From: an uncultured Eubacterium sp.
GTDB lineage: Bacteria; Bacillota; Clostridia; Oscillospirales; Acutalibacteraceae
NCBI GenBank assembly: GCA_944380545.1
Contig: CALWHV010000017.1
Coordinates: 1 to 64,000, forward strand
DNA length: 64,000 nucleotides
Direction of reading: 5' to 3'
In this document: positions 17,345-26,109 of the stretch, piece after piece
How the letters are laid out: each line of letters starts with the position of its first letter
Numbering within the stretch: position 1 is the stretch's first letter
Notes under the pieces: generated by a model
What the model was told of the DNA's origin: nothing
The model's database searches: none
Seen by the model: the letters and a program-made list of their open reading frames with translations, nothing else
Position numbers and translations under genes: made by a program

Positions 17345-19984
17345 TTATTTATTTTTCTTTCTTTTTACCGAGCGCTTTATGAGCTTTACGAGCTCCACGA
17401 TCGGGATGACGGACGCGGCAAGCAGGAGCGATATAAGATACTCGACGGCGGAAATCGCCGCAAAATCAAACGCGTTTGCAAGAAACGGGACATAAATAAC
17501 AAGCGTTGTAAGCAGCAGGCTGAGCGCCATTGCGCCGTAAAGCAGCTTGTTGTGTGATTTGAGGGTGAATATGGATTCGTTTCTGGAGCGCATATTGAAG
17601 GCGTGGAAGATCTCCGCAAGGGAGAGCGTTAAAAACGCCATAGTCATACCGTTTTGATGCACGAAATCCGCCGTGCCGTGCGCAAGGTGCATACCGGCGT
17701 AATAAGCGGCAAGCGTTACCGCGGTGACCATAAGCCCCTGCCAGGCAACATCAACGCCCATACCGCCGGCGAAAACACCCTCCCTGCTTTTACGGGGCGG
17801 GCGGCGCATTATATCCGGCTCAGCCTTTTCAACGCCGAGCGCCATTGCCGGAAATGAATCGGTGATAAGATTTATCCAGAGCAGATGCACCGGCTCAAGC
17901 ACAACGAAGCCGGCGAGCGTGGCGATGAGGATGGTGAGCACCTCGGAGAGGTTTGAGGACAGCAGAAACTGGATTGAGCGCCTGATATTGTCGTATATGC
18001 GCCTGCCCTCCTCCACGGCGTAAACGATGGTGGCGAAATTATCGTCCGCCAGCACCATATCGGCAACATTTTTAGTTACATCCGTGCCGGTAATGCCCAT
18101 ACCGATGCCGATGTCGGCATTTTTGATGGAGGGCGCGTCGTTAACGCCGTCGCCCGTCATAGCGGTGACCATACCGTTTTTGCGCCAGGCGTTGACTATT
18201 CTTACCTTATGCTCCGGCTGAACGCGGGCATAGACGCTGTAATCCGCTATGCAGTGCTCAAGCTCGGAATCGCTCATTGAATCGAGCTCCGCGCCGGTTA
18301 TGACCTGCAAGGGGTCGCTTGCAACGCCGAGCTCCCTTGCGATAGCGAAGGCGGTGTCCTTATGGTCGCCCGTTATCATAACGGGGCGTATCCCCGCCTC
18401 TTTTGCCTGCTTGATAGCGGCGACAGCCTCCGGACGCACGGGATCTATCATACCGGCAAGACCCATAAAGCAAAGCCCCTGCTCCGCCTCTTCTGGGCTG
18501 ATGGACGAAACGCGGGAGGCGTATGTTCTTACAGCCACGGCAAGCACGCGAAGCGCCTTATCAGCCATCTCCTTATTTTTGAGCATTATATCCGCCCGAA
18601 GCTGCGGCGTGAGCGGCACCTGACGCCCGTCCGCCAGCGCGTGGGTGCAGCGGGAAAGCACGATATCAGGCGCGCCCTTGGTGTACTGAACGCTGCCGCT
18701 GCCCGCGGCGTGGACGGTGGACATCATCTTTCTCTGCGAATCAAACGGAGCCTCCGCAATGCGCGGGAACTCATCTTCAAGCCCGCCCTTAGGCATACCG
18801 AGCTTTGCCGCCCAGGCGACGAGAGCCGCCTCGGTGGGCTCGCCCTTTGCTTCCCCATCCTGCCAAACGGCGTCCGAACAGAGAGCCATTGCCTGAGCTA
18901 CGAGCTTTTCGCCGCCGTAATGATCGGTGACGGTCATTTTATTCTGCGTGAGCGTGCCCGTTTTATCCGAGCATATTATCTGGGTGCAGCCGAGGGTCTC
19001 CACAGCGGTGAGGCGGCGGATAACGGCGCTTTTTCTGCTCATTTTTGTAACGCCGATGGAAAGCACTATCGTAACTACGGTTGCAAGCCCTTCTGGAATG
19101 GCCGCCACGGCAAGCGAAACGGCTATCATAAAGGTGTCGAGCATAGTGTCGAAGGTGAGCGCGTTTCCGGCGTGGATATTTCTGACTATATCAAGAATGA
19201 AAATAACGACGCAGATGCCAAGCACAAGGAAGGACAGAATCTTTGAAAGCTGGTTGAGCTTTATCTGAAGCGGCGTTTCGCCGTCTTTAGCGTCGTTTAT
19301 CGCGCCGGCGATCCTACCCATCTGGGTATCCATACCCGTTGCGGTGACAACGGCCTCGCCGTGCCCGTAAACGACGGCGGAGCCCATATAGCACATATTG
19401 CTCCTGTCGCCGAGCGCAATATCGCCCTCGGATTTAAGCGCCTCGCTCTGTTTTTCAACGGGCACTGACTCGCCGGTCAGCGCGGATTCCTCCGTTTTTA
19501 AGGAGGCGCAGCTTATTATGCGGCAGTCTGCGGGCACGCTGTCGCCCGCCTCAAGCACAACGATATCGCCGGGCACAAGCTCCTCGGATTCTACTGTCTG
19601 AAGCTTGCCGCCGCGTATCACCTTGCTTTTTGCTGCCGACATCTGCCTTAGCGCTTCTATTGCCTTTTCCGCCTTTGTTTCCTGGAACACGCCGAGCACG
19701 GCGTTCACTATTACTACAAACAGAATTATGAGAACATCTGCGGGAAATTCCTTTTGATAGGCTGAGGTTATGCCGGAAACGACCGCCGCAACGATAAGAA
19801 TGATCGTCATCGGGTCCGTAAACTGCATAGCGAGCCTGTGGAGCAGCGATTCCTTTTTGCCCTCCCTCAGCTTGTTTCTGCCGTACTGCTCAAGGCGGCG
19901 CGCCGCCTCCTCGGAGCTGAGCCCGTCGCAGCCGGAGGAAAGCTCGCTCAAAACGGAAGGAACATCCTTTTGATACTCTTTCAT
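17345..19984 (-). CDS. P-type cation ATPase, Ca2+/Mn2+ type (PMCA/SERCA-like)
   Basis: 879 residues from the ATG at 19984 (AAAGG 11 nt upstream; TTG at 19993 is too close). Features: N-terminal cation-ATPase domain, actuator TGES, phosphorylation site SDKTGTLT, TGDGVNDAP hinge, and about ten membrane helices. The ion-site residues match SERCA: AAIPEGL in helix 4, SSNLSE in helix 5 and NLITDS in helix 6. It would pump a divalent cation out of the cytoplasm using ATP. A yybP-ykoY-type Mn2+ riboswitch controls it, as for Lactococcus YoaB and pneumococcal MgtA, so Mn2+ export (with or without Ca2+) is the best guess. Confidence 0.93.
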   Translation of the reverse strand: MKEYQKDVPSVLSELSSGCDGLSSEEAARRLEQYGRNKLREGKKESLLHRLAMQFTDPMTIILIVAAVVSGITSAYQKEFPADVLIILFVVIVNAVLGVFQETKAEKAIEALRQMSAAKSKVIRGGKLQTVESEELVPGDIVVLEAGDSVPADCRIISCASLKTEESALTGESVPVEKQSEALKSEGDIALGDRSNMCYMGSAVVYGHGEAVVTATGMDTQMGRIAGAINDAKDGETPLQIKLNQLSKILSFLVLGICVVIFILDIVRNIHAGNALTFDTMLDTFMIAVSLAVAAIPEGLATVVTIVLSIGVTKMSRKSAVIRRLTAVETLGCTQIICSDKTGTLTQNKMTVTDHYGGEKLVAQAMALCSDAVWQDGEAKGEPTEAALVAWAAKLGMPKGGLEDEFPRIAEAPFDSQRKMMSTVHAAGSGSVQYTKGAPDIVLSRCTHALADGRQVPLTPQLRADIMLKNKEMADKALRVLAVAVRTYASRVSSISPEEAEQGLCFMGLAGMIDPVRPEAVAAIKQAKEAGIRPVMITGDHKDTAFAIARELGVASDPLQVITGAELDSMSDSELEHCIADYSVYARVQPEHKVRIVNAWRKNGMVTAMTGDGVNDAPSIKNADIGIGMGITGTDVTKNVADMVLADDNFATIVYAVEEGRRIYDNIRRSIQFLLSSNLSEVLTILIATLAGFVVLEPVHLLWINLITDSFPAMALGVEKAEPDIMRRPPRKSREGVFAGGMGVDVAWQGLMVTAVTLAAYYAGMHLAHGTADFVHQNGMTMAFLTLSLAEIFHAFNMRSRNESIFTLKSHNKLLYGAMALSLLLTTLVIYVPFLANAFDFAAISAVEYLISLLLAASVIPIVELVKLIKRSVKRKKNK

Positions 19985-20057
19985 CAAACACAAAACCTTT
20001 CAAAATATAATTGCACCCGGATGGCCTTGATAATCGGGGCGGCACGGGGCGCGAAAA

Positions 20058-20103
20058 TCAAAAAAGACCCGCATACAGTAGTATTGCTACCATATACGAG
20101 TCT
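20058..20103 (-). terminator. Riboswitch expression-platform terminator
   Basis: Reading minus, a 17-bp hairpin with some G-U pairs (20087-20103 with 20065-20081, 5-nt loop) is followed by TTTTTT. Its 5' arm contains the 3' strand of the aptamer P1 helix, so the two structures exclude each other. Confidence 0.88.
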
Positions 20104-20181
20104 CATTCTTAAAACTAAACCAGCCGGTTGGGGCAGGATGTTGATTTAGCGCGCACGATGTGCGGAATTACTCCCTCATAT
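20094..20181 (-). promoter_or_regulatory. yybP-ykoY (Mn2+) riboswitch aptamer
   Basis: On the minus strand the leader of the P-type ATPase carries GAGGGAGTA (20169-20177) and, 3', AATGAGACTCG, matching the conserved GGGGAGUA and UGAGACCU elements of the yybP-ykoY class. P1 pairs ATATGAG (20175-20181) with CTCGTAT (20094-20100). A GCACATCGTGC hairpin and a CTAAATCA/TGGTTTAG helix lie between. Because the P1 3' strand is also the terminator's 5' arm, ligand binding should switch expression on. The class senses Mn2+; the assignment was made by eye. Confidence 0.82.
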
Positions 20182-20188
20182 CATCTGT

Positions 20189-20217
20189 ATCGTAGCACAA
20201 TTTGGCAAAATATTCAA
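20189..20217 (-). promoter_or_regulatory. Promoter upstream of the riboswitch
   Basis: Reading minus, TTGAAT (20212-20217), 17-nt spacer, TACGAT (20189-20194). Transcription would begin just before the aptamer P1 helix. Confidence 0.5.
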
Positions 20218-20262
20218 TATACACGAAACGCAAACTGTAAAAGATACCGCAAATTTAAGAAA

Positions 20263-21477
20263 TTATTTATTTATCTGCTTTGAATACTTGGCAAGATAAA
20301 CGGTGCGCATAAGGAAGCACTCTATCTTGGGCACATAATGCTCGCGGTTGAAGAGATTTACATCCACAGCCGCCTCGCAGCCCTTATCCATAATTATCTC
20401 AAGCGCCTGCATATCGCCGTCGTTATTGCCGAAGATAAGCGCGCCGTTTCCGTCTATCAGCACGGCGTTTCTGCCCGCTGCGGCTCTGCCTATCTCCTCG
20501 GCGCAGTCGTCCGTATCGCCGTCTATCCACGCGCAGTTTTTAACATCTATGCCAACGATCTGGGCAAAGTCGTCTATCATCGGGGTCATATCGCTGCCGG
20601 TGCAGGAATATGCAACCGCATACGGGTCCGTGATATGCCTAATAATTGAAACATTCTGATTTTCATATATCGCCTTGTGAATCTTGGCGCATTTCGGCGC
20701 GATGCCGTTCATACCGAGACCCGTTTCAAGATCAACATCAACGGTTTCTCCGCCGACGGTGAGAGTGAACATAGAGCCGTTTCTGACGGACGAGCCGAGA
20801 TCGCAGATGCTCTTGGGCATAGAGCCGGCGCCGACCTTTTTAAGATAGAAATCAAGCTTTTCGGATTCGTTGTATTTATCCGTCCAGGCGTAGCGCATAT
20901 AGTTGTCCTTAACAACTCTTTTGCAGCATTCCTCAAGCTTGTCTGCAAGCTCGAACGCGTGCTCATAACTGTCGCCCATACACAGGGTGCCGTGGTGCAT
21001 AAGCATAACCGCTCTGGCGGCAGGATTCATCATAATGCACATCTCAACCTTTTTGCGCAGCGATTCGGTGGTGGACATAGCGTAATCCGCAACCGGCACC
21101 TTATCGCCCAAAACGGGGCGCAGGTCCTTATAAACATTTCTTATCTCCATACCCGTGATGCTTACGATGGTGGCGTATTTCTGATGGGTGTGGATAACGA
21201 AATCAACGGTGGGATGGTGGCGGTACGCCGCGGCGTGAACGCCTTTTTCCGAGGAGGGCTTGATATCGCCCTCGTAGGAGCAGTCCTCGATATTAACAAC
21301 GACCAGCTCGTCCGGAGTGAGCGTTTCATACGCCCTGCCGGACGGGGTGATAACGAACTGAGTGTCCGATATACGCGCGGAGACATTGCCCCAGGTACGC
21401 GCGATAAGGCCGGTTTCTATAAGCTTTTTGCCGGCCTCGATAACAAGCCTTTTAGCTTCTTCAATTTCATATGCCAT
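20263..21477 (-). CDS. Class II aldolase/adducin protein with a degenerate second domain
   Basis: 404 residues, about twice the usual FucA/AraD length. Residues 1-195 form a full class II aldolase domain: Glu77 (SSEKG), metal ligands His96 and His98 (HTH) and His162 (MHHGT). Residues 236-395 repeat the fold, but HTH has become HIT (281-283) and HHG has become GNG, so the second copy probably binds no metal. Domain 1 should cleave or epimerise a sugar phosphate with a divalent metal. The gene follows the aminotransferase by 126 nt, with a GC-rich hairpin in the gap. An FGGY kinase in the divergent unit could supply the phosphorylated substrate. Confidence 0.85.
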   Translation of the reverse strand: MAYEIEEAKRLVIEAGKKLIETGLIARTWGNVSARISDTQFVITPSGRAYETLTPDELVVVNIEDCSYEGDIKPSSEKGVHAAAYRHHPTVDFVIHTHQKYATIVSITGMEIRNVYKDLRPVLGDKVPVADYAMSTTESLRKKVEMCIMMNPAARAVMLMHHGTLCMGDSYEHAFELADKLEECCKRVVKDNYMRYAWTDKYNESEKLDFYLKKVGAGSMPKSICDLGSSVRNGSMFTLTVGGETVDVDLETGLGMNGIAPKCAKIHKAIYENQNVSIIRHITDPYAVAYSCTGSDMTPMIDDFAQIVGIDVKNCAWIDGDTDDCAEEIGRAAAGRNAVLIDGNGALIFGNNDGDMQALEIIMDKGCEAAVDVNLFNREHYVPKIECFLMRTVYLAKYSKQINK

Positions 21478-21603
21478 AATAAATTCCCCTTAGCGAAAGG
21501 CGCTTGCCGAGAGGCAAAGCTCAGCGCCGTGTTAAAAGAGTTTGAAAGGGCGGCCGGCAGGAGCCGCCGCCCAATCGTTTCAAAACAGGTTTCGGAACAA
21601 TGA

Positions 21604-23091
21604 TCAATCGATCTTTTCGCACTTTGAAAGCACTTTGTCAAATCGGCGGATGCACTCGTCGATATCCTCCTCGGTGTATGCCGCGGAGGTGTAAAGGCGC
21701 GAGCCGGCGAGAGTTACAAGACCCTCCGCCATATAAGCGGCGCCCATATACTGCATCTCGGTCTGACGGATAGAGGTCTGCTTAAGAACATAAGGAATGG
21801 TCCACGGTCTTCTGAGGTCTACCCTGAAGTGCATCGTTGCAACGGTGTGCAGGTGGCAGATAGAGCCGATATTGTAGCACACGAACGGAAGATCATACTT
21901 CTTGATGGATTCGTTGATGCCCTTAACAAGGCGGTCCGCCATCTGGCCGGCCTTCTGGCAGGCGTTTCTCTTCTCTATCTCGCAGATAACGGTGTAGCCG
22001 GCGCAGCAGGAGATGGGAGTTGCAGCCATCGTGCCGCCGCACATAGCCTTATGGATCTTCTTGCCCTTGTTTTCGGCCTTGTCAAGACCGGCGCCGAGGT
22101 ACTTCATAACCTCTCTGTGGCCGCCGATGCCGCCCGCACCGGGATAGCCGCCGGCGATGATCTTGCCGAAGATGGTGATATCGGGATCGATGCCGTAGTA
22201 GCCCTGAGCGCCGGAGAGACCGATGCGGAAGCCGGTAACGACCTCGTCGCTAACAAGCAGGGCGCCGTACTTGCGGCAGAGCGCCTGAACGCCCTTGGGG
22301 AAATCCTTGTCAACGGGACGCGTTGCGGATTCGGGGCCGCAGGGCTCGATGAATACGGCAGCGGTGCCGCCGCGGAACTTATTGAGGATGAGCTTTCTTT
22401 CAAGGCTCTTAAGATCGTTCGGGAAGAACTCCTGGGTGTGCTTGAACACGAAGAGCGGAACGCCGTGTGACTGGGTGTTCATAGTGCCGGGAACGCGCAT
22501 ACCCCAGGCAAGCTGATCCGACCAGCCGTGATAAGCGCCGCCCATCTTGATGATGTTTTTATGGCCGGTTGCAAGGCGGGCAACGCGAACGGCGCACATA
22601 CAAGCCTCCGTGCCGGAGCCGAGCATACGGAACATCTCTACCGACGGAACGCACTCTGAAATCTTCTTTGCAAGCTTATATTCATAAGGATGGAACAGAC
22701 CTGTGGACGGGCCGCAATCCTCAAGCAGCTCGATTACCTTTTCTTTAACAACATCGTCGTTTGAGCCGATGATCGTGGGGCCGCCCGCCTGAAGGAAGTC
22801 AAAATACTCATTGCCGTCTATGTCATAGAGCTTGTTGCCCTTTGCCTTTACCATAACTATCGGGAAGGGATAGTTGAAGGCAAGGTTGTGCTGAACGCCG
22901 CCGGGGATGATGGATTTTGCTTCCTCGATCATCTCCTTGGACTTTTTGCACTTTTTGGCAAAATATTCGTCCTCATACTCCTTAAGGGCGCTTCTGCTGA
23001 TGGAATAGATAGGTTTTTTGATGAGCGCGTCCAGCTGAGCGGTGAGGACGGCAGCATCGGGATACTCGGAAATGGCAAATCTTGTATCCAT
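21604..23091 (-). CDS. Class III aminotransferase (glutamate-1-semialdehyde aminomutase-like)
   Basis: 495 residues, with about 50 more at the N-terminus than HemL. PLP-fold landmarks: GSGTEA (159-164) for phosphate, YHGWSD, SDEV (Asp282 contacts the pyridine nitrogen), and the Schiff-base Lys310 in IFGKIIAGG. The C-terminus VTLAGSRLYTSAAYTEEDID is like aminomutases and omega-aminotransferases. No hem gene is nearby, so tetrapyrrole synthesis is unlikely; grouping with an aldolase and an FGGY kinase points to an amino-sugar, aminopolyol or keto-sugar substrate. AAGGAGG precedes the ATG. Transcribed with the aldolase from the promoter at 23180-23207. Confidence 0.85.
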   Translation of the reverse strand: MDTRFAISEYPDAAVLTAQLDALIKKPIYSISRSALKEYEDEYFAKKCKKSKEMIEEAKSIIPGGVQHNLAFNYPFPIVMVKAKGNKLYDIDGNEYFDFLQAGGPTIIGSNDDVVKEKVIELLEDCGPSTGLFHPYEYKLAKKISECVPSVEMFRMLGSGTEACMCAVRVARLATGHKNIIKMGGAYHGWSDQLAWGMRVPGTMNTQSHGVPLFVFKHTQEFFPNDLKSLERKLILNKFRGGTAAVFIEPCGPESATRPVDKDFPKGVQALCRKYGALLVSDEVVTGFRIGLSGAQGYYGIDPDITIFGKIIAGGYPGAGGIGGHREVMKYLGAGLDKAENKGKKIHKAMCGGTMAATPISCCAGYTVICEIEKRNACQKAGQMADRLVKGINESIKKYDLPFVCYNIGSICHLHTVATMHFRVDLRRPWTIPYVLKQTSIRQTEMQYMGAAYMAEGLVTLAGSRLYTSAAYTEEDIDECIRRFDKVLSKCEKID

Positions 23092-23122
23092 ATTAAGATT
23101 CCTCCTTAAGATTTCTTTTACC

Positions 23123-23164
23123 GTGAACGGCGGCTCACGGTTTTTCGTGTGAGCAACGGTTCAC
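23123..23164. promoter_or_regulatory. Inverted-repeat candidate operator of the TetR regulator
   Basis: Two 16-nt arms, GTGAACGGCGGCTCAC (23123-23138) and GTGAGCAACGGTTCAC (23149-23164), match at 13 of 16 positions when one is inverted, with a 10-nt spacer. They lie just downstream of the minus-strand promoter, where a repressor would block the aminotransferase-aldolase unit. A leader hairpin is the alternative. Confidence 0.5.
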
Positions 23165-23179
23165 AAAATTTACTATTTA

Positions 23180-23207
23180 AGTATATCACTTTTCAACGAT
23201 TTGTCAA
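23180..23207 (-). promoter_or_regulatory. Promoter of the aminotransferase-aldolase unit
   Basis: Reading minus, a perfect TTGACA (23202-23207), 16-nt spacer and TATACT (23180-23185). Start expected near 23172, directly before the inverted repeat. Confidence 0.75.
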
Positions 23208-23322
23208 ACCTTTAATCCTGTTTTTTTGTTAAAATCCGTTCAAATTCTTGCAAGACGGAGCATTTCGTGATAGTATATTAACGGTCTATTTTAAATTAGT
23301 TCAAATAAACGGAGGAGGATTT

Positions 23323-24042
23323 GTGGGTATTGCACAAAGCGGCGGCAAAGCATTTGTGCAAGCCTACAAAATTATAAAAATGCCTGGAACTCATCACAAG
23401 GAGGCGTTCGAGCGCATATCCGAAAGGCGGCAGAACGAGATTCTGGAGACCGCCATTGAGGAATTTTCCGCAAAGGGATACAAAAACGCCAACATAAACA
23501 CGATTGCGCGAAACGCCGGAATAAGCATAGGGCTTATGTACAAATACTTTGCAACGAAAGAGGATCTGTTTTTGACCTGCATCTCCCGCGGGATGGACAT
23601 TTTGCAGGAAACGCTTGAAACCATTATGCAAAGCGAAAACAAGCTGCTGAAAAAGGCGGAGCTTGTGATACGCGCCACCTGCGAGCTTTCAAGGGAATAC
23701 AAAAACTACATAAAGCTTTATAACGAGATAACGGCGGAAAAGGACGGCGAGCGCGCCGTTGCCTACGCAAGGGAGATAGAGAGCACAACGAGCAGGTTTT
23801 ACATAACGGCGATAGCCCAGGCGCTTGCAAGCGGCGATGTGCGGCAAGATTTGAACCCGCGTATGTTTGCGTTTTTCCTTGACAATCTGCTGCTTATGCT
23901 GCAATTCTCGTTCACCTGCGAATATTACAAGGAGCGGCTTTGCCTTTACACGGGAGTTGACATCGGCGAGCTTGACGACGACGAAATAGTGACGCAGCTT
24001 CTTAAATTTATTGAATCGGCATTTACATTCAGCAAAGAATAG
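23323..24042 (+). CDS. TetR/AcrR-family transcriptional regulator
   Basis: 239 residues from the GTG at 23323, chosen because GGAGGAGG lies 4-7 nt upstream; ATG at 23380 has no ribosome binding site. After a ~20-residue lead the TetR DNA-binding domain is clear: RQNEILETAIEEFSAKGYKN, then TIARNAGISIGLMYKYFATKEDLF, the classic helix-turn-helix. The helical C-terminal half binds an unknown ligand and dimerises. The gene is divergent from the aminotransferase and 45 nt upstream of the FGGY kinase, so it most likely controls both units, perhaps through the repeat at 23123-23164. Confidence 0.9.
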   Translation: MGIAQSGGKAFVQAYKIIKMPGTHHKEAFERISERRQNEILETAIEEFSAKGYKNANINTIARNAGISIGLMYKYFATKEDLFLTCISRGMDILQETLETIMQSENKLLKKAELVIRATCELSREYKNYIKLYNEITAEKDGERAVAYAREIESTTSRFYITAIAQALASGDVRQDLNPRMFAFFLDNLLLMLQFSFTCEYYKERLCLYTGVDIGELDDDEIVTQLLKFIESAFTFSKE

Positions 24043-24087
24043 TTTAAAATATATAAATGACTTTGAATGATGAAAGGCTTGAAAAGA

Positions 24088-25704
24088 ATGGCTAAATATG
24101 TTATCACCTACGACATAGGCACAACGGGCATAAAGACCTGCCTGATAGAAATCGGGAAAACGATGAAGATACTCGGCTCCTCCTCGCTGGGCTACGGGCT
24201 TTATGTGGACGATGAGACCGGCTGCAAGGGCGGCGCGGAGCAGAATGCCGACGAATGGTGGGACGCGATGTGCGTTACCACGAAAACGGTGTTTGAAAAA
24301 GTGCCGTACATAAAAAAAGAGCAGATAGAGGGAATCTCGTTTTGCTCTCAGATGCAGGGACTTGTGCTTGTTGACAGGGACGGAAACTGCGTGAGAAACC
24401 CAATGAGCTATATGGACCAGAGGGCGCGCGAGGAGCTGAAAAAAGGCATTGCGCATGGCGTTAAGATAGCCGGCGCGGAGGTCACTAAGCTGCTTAAATA
24501 CCTGAAATACACGGGCGCGGTGAGCTCCTCCGTTAAGGACCCGATCTGGAAATACAAATGGGTTGAGGCGCACGAGCCGGAAAACTTCAAAAAGATATAC
24601 AAATGGCTTGATGTTAAGGAATATCTTATCTGCCGTGCAAGCGGCGAATTCGTTATGACGCGAGACAGCGCCTTTGCCACCCTGCTTTACGACACGCGCA
24701 AGGGGCACGAGGGCTGGTGCAAGCCGATATGCGATATGGTTGGGGTCAACATAGATCACCTGCCGGAGATAAAGGAATGTACTGAAAAGGTCGGCGAGGT
24801 AACTGAAGAGGCTGCGGCTCAGCTTGGGCTTGCGCCGGGCACTGCCGTTTTCGGCGGAGGCGGCGACGCATCGCTGATAGGCGTGGGCGCGGGCTGCACA
24901 GAGGTTGGCGACACGCATATATACAGCGGCACCTCCGGCTGGGTGGGCACCATAGTTGACCGCCAGGTGGTGGACGCCGGCGCGATGATGGCGGCTATAG
25001 TGGGCGCCGACCCGAAGACCTACAACTACTTCGGCGAGCTTGAAACGAGCAACAAATGCGTTGAGTGGGTCAAGGACCACCTTGCGCTGGACGATATAGG
25101 CGTTTATCTGCAGGACAGGAACATATCCGATTCAGTGGAGCAGATGAACATCAACCTTTACGATTATATGGAGGATGTTATAGACCAGATCCCCGCCGGC
25201 TCCAACGGCACGATATTTACGCCGTGGCTGCACGGCAACAGGTGCCCGTTTGAGGACCCGAACGCCGCCGGAATGTTCTTTAACATAAAGATAGAAACCG
25301 GCAAAACAGAGCTTATCAGAGCCGTTGTGGAGGGCATCTGTTTCCATATGAGATGGATGCTTGAAAGGCAGGACATCAAAAAGGAGGTAAGCATCTCCAA
25401 CCCGATACGCTTTTGCGGCGGCGGCGCGCTCGGAGCGGTCACCTGCCAGATACTTGCAGATATCCTGCAAAGGGATATAGAGGTTGTGGACAGCCCGCAG
25501 AATGTGGGCGCGGTGGGCGCGGCGGCGTGCATCGCCGTGGGCCTTGGGCTGATACCCGACCTGCCGCATGTTAAAACGCTTATTCCCGCCAAATTCACAT
25601 ACCACCCGTCTAAAGAAAACAAAGCGGTTTACGACAGGAATTTCACCGTGTTTAAAAATCTTTACAAAGCAAATAAAGAGAATTTTGCAATCCTCAACGG
25701 CTGA
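24088..25704 (+). CDS. FGGY-family carbohydrate kinase
   Basis: 538 residues from the ATG at 24088 (AAAGG 10 nt upstream; ATG at 24067 has none). The N-terminal actin-like ATPase motif DIGTTGIKTC (9-18), the second-domain GGGGDASLIGVGAG with TSGW after it, and RFCGGGALGAVTC near the C-terminus define an FGGY kinase (xylulose, fuculose, ribulose or glycerol kinase class). It would phosphorylate a sugar or polyol for the class II aldolase next door. The sequence does not decide the sugar. Followed by a strong terminator and then the repeat block. Confidence 0.9.
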   Translation: MAKYVITYDIGTTGIKTCLIEIGKTMKILGSSSLGYGLYVDDETGCKGGAEQNADEWWDAMCVTTKTVFEKVPYIKKEQIEGISFCSQMQGLVLVDRDGNCVRNPMSYMDQRAREELKKGIAHGVKIAGAEVTKLLKYLKYTGAVSSSVKDPIWKYKWVEAHEPENFKKIYKWLDVKEYLICRASGEFVMTRDSAFATLLYDTRKGHEGWCKPICDMVGVNIDHLPEIKECTEKVGEVTEEAAAQLGLAPGTAVFGGGGDASLIGVGAGCTEVGDTHIYSGTSGWVGTIVDRQVVDAGAMMAAIVGADPKTYNYFGELETSNKCVEWVKDHLALDDIGVYLQDRNISDSVEQMNINLYDYMEDVIDQIPAGSNGTIFTPWLHGNRCPFEDPNAAGMFFNIKIETGKTELIRAVVEGICFHMRWMLERQDIKKEVSISNPIRFCGGGALGAVTCQILADILQRDIEVVDSPQNVGAVGAAACIAVGLGLIPDLPHVKTLIPAKFTYHPSKENKAVYDRNFTVFKNLYKANKENFAILNG

Positions 25705-25713
25705 GAGAACAGC

Positions 25714-25756
25714 TTCAAAGCAGAGCCTCCCCTTTCGGGGAGGCTTTTGCTTTGCA
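25714..25756 (+). terminator. Terminator of the FGGY kinase gene
   Basis: A 9-bp stem AGCCTCCCC/GGGGAGGCT (25724-25732 with 25737-25745), TTTC loop and TTTT; an outer GCAAAGC/GCTTTGC pairing extends it. Confidence 0.88.
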
Positions 25757-25794
25757 AAAACAACGAAACCCGAAGGATTGTCCTTAAGAGGACA

Positions 25795-26003
25795 ATCGGG
25801 GTCCCCGAAAGCCGCAAGGCTTTTGGGGAGAGGAGAAATTCATACTTGGAGCGAGCAATCGCCGAAATGACGGCTTTTAGCGGTCCGCAGGTTGCGGACC
25901 CTACGCGATGTTTAGTAGAACAGCATTATTTTTTATTCGGCGGTTGCGAACGGAATTGTATGAGTTTCGACGACGCGGACCCTACGCGGTGTTTGGTGAA
26001 ACA
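25795..26003. repeat. Long direct repeat, copy A
   Basis: About 209 bp nearly identical to 26110-26318 (constant offset 315, roughly 9 differences by eye). It contains the GTCCCCGAAAGCC.. hairpin, the GGTCCGCAGG hairpin and two TGTTT..AAACA modules. Confidence 0.85.
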
Positions 26004-26109
26004 GCATTTGTCCGCAAAAAGCGTTAGCCACAACAATTCCCGCGTAGGGGCGGCGACCCGCCGCCCGCAGGGAGCGAGCAATCGCCGATAGAACGCTATT
26101 TAGGCGGGC

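Noticed and set aside
20677..21603. 308-codon open frame antisense to the class II aldolase
   Set aside because: Shadow frame; the aldolase has complete active-site residues in the other strand.
23689..25080. 463-codon open frame antisense to the FGGY kinase
   Set aside because: It is the shadow of a GC-rich third codon position; no RBS, no family motif, and it overlaps two well-supported genes.
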